Shown here in pieces: positions 61,110 through 64,000 of a stretch of 64,000 nucleotides of DNA (position 1 is the first letter of the stretch; each line of letters begins with the position of its first letter). Source of the DNA: Tubulanus polymorphus (taxonomy: Eukaryota; Nemertea; Palaeonemertea; Tubulaniformes; Tubulanidae); the NCBI RefSeq assembly GCF_964204645.1, contig NC_134029.1, positions 19,670,450 through 19,734,449 on the forward strand, read 5' to 3'. The notes below the pieces were generated by a model. The model saw only the letters and a list, made by a program, of their open reading frames with translations. It was not told where the DNA came from and made no database searches. The translations under genes and the position numbers were made by a program.

Positions 61110-64000
61110 GTAAGATTTCTCGCTGCCTCTGTGCCTCGCTGACAGTCCTTAGATGCAAAAAGAAAATCTTTCGGTTCTCGGGCCTTCTCCGTCGATATGG
61201 CCCGACCCTGTAGGATCGGTTTCCTAGAACGCTCCGGTCTGTAAACATCTATGGAGATCTTCAGGAGGCAACTTGTTAAGTGCTCCGAGTGGATCTTAAA
61301 AGATGGCTTAGTGATTTATTTAGAAAACACTTATTATTATTATCAGATTGAAAGGTGCACATTTTCCGACAGAAAGCGAATCGTTCAGTATTTGTTCGTA
61401 TTAAGTCGTAATAAAACTATTTTTACTGCTGGAACCCACTAAAGATATAATTAGCGGGTGTACTTTTTCTCTGATAAGGCCTTTTTTTAATTACTTGGTG
61501 TACGGATCCGCCTACCAGAGTTCTGCACAAATGATCAAAAAATATTTTTCAGTCCTCCTTCGTCACAATTTTTCGATGAAAATCTTTTTTATTATGTTCG
61601 TCATAACGCCTGTTCGTCATAATCTAGGATCTTGTAAAAGTTATGTTCATCTCATTTTTTAATTTGCAAGAAATTTTTTTTTTAATTAAGCTTCTCTCAT
61701 TTCTCCCATCATATGAATAAAATTCATCACATTTTCGCTCCTTTTCATTTTTTTCTGCAGTCCATCCGAGATTTATGTCAAAAATGCTTAAATAATAACA
61801 AATTTATTTTTGTATTTTTCCTGTTCCCTTCCATTTTGAAGCGACTATTATAATGAAATCAATTTTGTAATCTTTATTTTTTCCTGTCGTTCTCCCACTT
61901 TTTTCCGTACTCCAAGTAATGAGAAAAAGGCGTAAAGAACCTGAAACGAACACACTTAAACATATGTGAACCGTGGATTTTTGAGGCCACTACTGTCGCA
62001 TTCGCCGCGTGTCTTTCCTGTCCACGTAACGGTGCGACATGGGTGTGGAAGGATCCATTTCGCTAATGAATCACTGAATTACCGATTCTTTTATTCGCTG
62101 CAAAATCATTTGAACTCTCTGCGATGATGACAGAAATTCCCGGATATCATGGATACTATTTCACCTAAAAGTCGACCCCCCACGTAGTGCTTTACTTCTT
62201 CGTCACAAAAGAATTGAATCTCCTAATGCTATACGACAAATAGATATATACCACACAATCAATCATTTTAGACCGAATTACCCGCCGGCGTAGGTGATTA
62301 TTTGAGAATAATGACGAAAGGTTCCTGGGAAGATTTAGTCACTTGTTTTATGAAACTGACAAAATGAGAACTTATAGGGTGAGATATCCTTAAAAGAATA
62401 ATATTTAATACCCTATTTTTTTAATTTGATATACCTATAAATGATAAGTTTATCATTGGTAATTTTAGTTTCAGTTCAGCCATTACTGAGAAATAAGATA
62501 TTTGACCTTTAACCCTCCAGTCCAGCAAAAACCTATCTTCATGGATTTCCCTTTTCTTAGTTAGTGCGTCAGTTATCTGTTATCGATTTTACGTAAGCGC
62601 GGTTAAGTCCAGGGAAGGTTCCTATCATCTTGACGTAACTCGCAATATAATAGCCTGAGTGTCGATAAAACTCTGCCTTGCTGTAATCTTTGGCCTTATC
62701 ACGGTCACTCCACATAGTCATTAGCTGTTGAGAGTGAAACACAGCTCCCTTGGTATCCACTCGCCGCTGCTCTGGCCAATAACAGTTGGCCGCGGCGAAA
62801 TTCGTTCATCAAGCCTATAATTGGCCATTTCGCCGCTACCTGTTCAGTAACCTCGAGGGAGGTCAGGCGTTCCGCGCAAAATAACTGTCAACTATATACG
62901 AGTTGATAAACAGATCGTGCGGTCTAACTGACTTCGTTGACTCCAGCCATTTCGATTAGGTCAGAGCCATTCAACTTTAATGTCGCTTCCGAAGCCAAAC
63001 GTCATAGGGTCCAAAAGTAATGGTCACTGAAGTGCTATTTGCTTGATGTTCCTTTGCGGTATTGCTTAGAAACCACTTTCGGGAAATGAGATACTTCATA
63101 TCATCCATCGCTTGATTTCCCACAGTAACTTCGATAGCCATTTATTTGATTATATTTTCCCCGTCTCCCCCTGTCTGGTCCATTAAAAATCTTATGAATT
63201 TGAAACTTACCTACTGAAATATGAAGCGAGGAATGCTTCGTTCAACCCTGACGATCGACAGTTAATGTCAATCACAGATCTAGTAATGAAGGGGCTCTAT
63301 TAACAATGTTCTTTTTTTAACTTTCGAATTCCAAACTCTAATTGAGGATTAACTTCAGTCGACGCATATTCATTCTGAATTTTCGTTTGTTCATAATGCG
63401 CTTAGGCACAAACTTCGAGGAAAACGCTGCACCTTGTCTCTGTTTCATCTATATGCAACGTACGTCGATATTATTAACAACAACACAATGCGTTACATTA
63501 ATCCTATCATGTTCCCTGTGGGCTGTTTTTCAGTTGCTTTCAGTTTGAATATGCCTACTAATGTTCGATTGATTTCGACGTCGTACCGCGATGAAAGGGA
63601 TGCCTCGGATGACAATGGTTAGCCATTTGACCCTTTGAACGTCTGCCAAAGTGAGGGGGCATTCACGATATGACTATCCTGAAAATACGATGATTCAATT
63701 ATTGACTTTTTTGGCGACGGCTTCAAGGCATTTGACAAAGCCGCCCTTTTGAATGGATGGACTTGTTTGTATTTGGAGGTACCATCGGTATTTGATAAGA
63801 TATTCAAATGTCAATCATATTATACTCGTGTTGTTATATGAAATGAGAAAATTTCGAAACTAAATGCCGTCGTCGCACGTTAGGTGTAATTAGAAATATG
63901 AGAGACGAGATTAGCTTACTCTCGTAGCCAAGAAGTACTAGTAGGAGATGAATGAAGATGGATCGAAATCGGATATTGACGCGAAGTTCATTTAATAGAA
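61110..64000 (+). other. Intron downstream of Ig1 (open-ended)
   Basis: It starts with a good donor (GTAAGATT) in phase 1. About 61.4-61.9 kb is notably T/A-rich. No frame to the window end shows Ig, transmembrane or GPI-type features, so the next exon is presumably beyond 64000. Confidence 0.65.

Overview
The window reads as nuclear DNA of an invertebrate animal, AT-rich and dense in repeats. I see no bacterial or organellar gene arrangement. The long introns with GT-AG sites, the tRNA-derived SINE, the many foldback/MITE elements and the Penelope/hammerhead-like repeats fit a marine lophotrochozoan such as a mollusc, brachiopod or annelid. That placement is an inference from repeat style and one protein domain.

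Only one protein-coding gene can be supported. Two + strand exons near the right end (58253-58365 and 60890-61109) together encode one complete immunoglobulin domain, most like the first Ig domain of DPR/ZIG-8/lachesin-type neuronal cell-surface proteins. The domain starts and ends in phase 1 and is split by a 2.5 kb phase-0 intron. No signal-peptide exon, second Ig domain or terminator is visible, so the gene runs out of the window on at least one side. Everything left of 58253 may be one very long intron (or intron plus intergenic DNA) of this gene. In support, two + strand sites (17023/17024 and 45894/45895) place a strong 3' splice site directly against a 5' splice site, the form of a recursive-splicing (ratchet) point.

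The rest is repeats. (a) Two foldback elements at 47.6 and 51.5 kb share one architecture: a 13-15 bp target duplication, a conserved 36-37 nt left extension, and inverted arms each carrying a hammerhead-like CTGANGA/stem/GAAAC motif. Stem II and the extension hairpin both covary between copies. A decayed relative lies at 15.8 kb. (b) Two copies of a Mutator-like MITE at 32.3 and 33.4 kb have about 90 bp terminal inverted repeats that look tRNA-like, with 9 bp imperfect target duplications. (c) Other MITEs: a 296 bp almost fully palindromic TA-flanked element (4.7 kb), a pogo/Tigger-like element (3.0 kb), a three-copy family with AGGCCCGTG termini (8.0, 36.8, 40.0 kb), a foldback at 43.3 kb, and an inverted pair of hAT-like ends at 48.3-48.7 kb. 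(d) A tRNA-derived SINE (25.9 kb), tRNA-like SINE debris (3.7 kb), LINE 3' ends, and several unnamed dispersed repeats. (e) Large simple repeats: an ATT-type tract (1.3 kb), ACCAT/ACCAC pentamers (18.0-18.4 kb), and a 184 bp AT array (29.8 kb).

Most long open frames are products of the simple repeats or of chance and are not annotated as genes.
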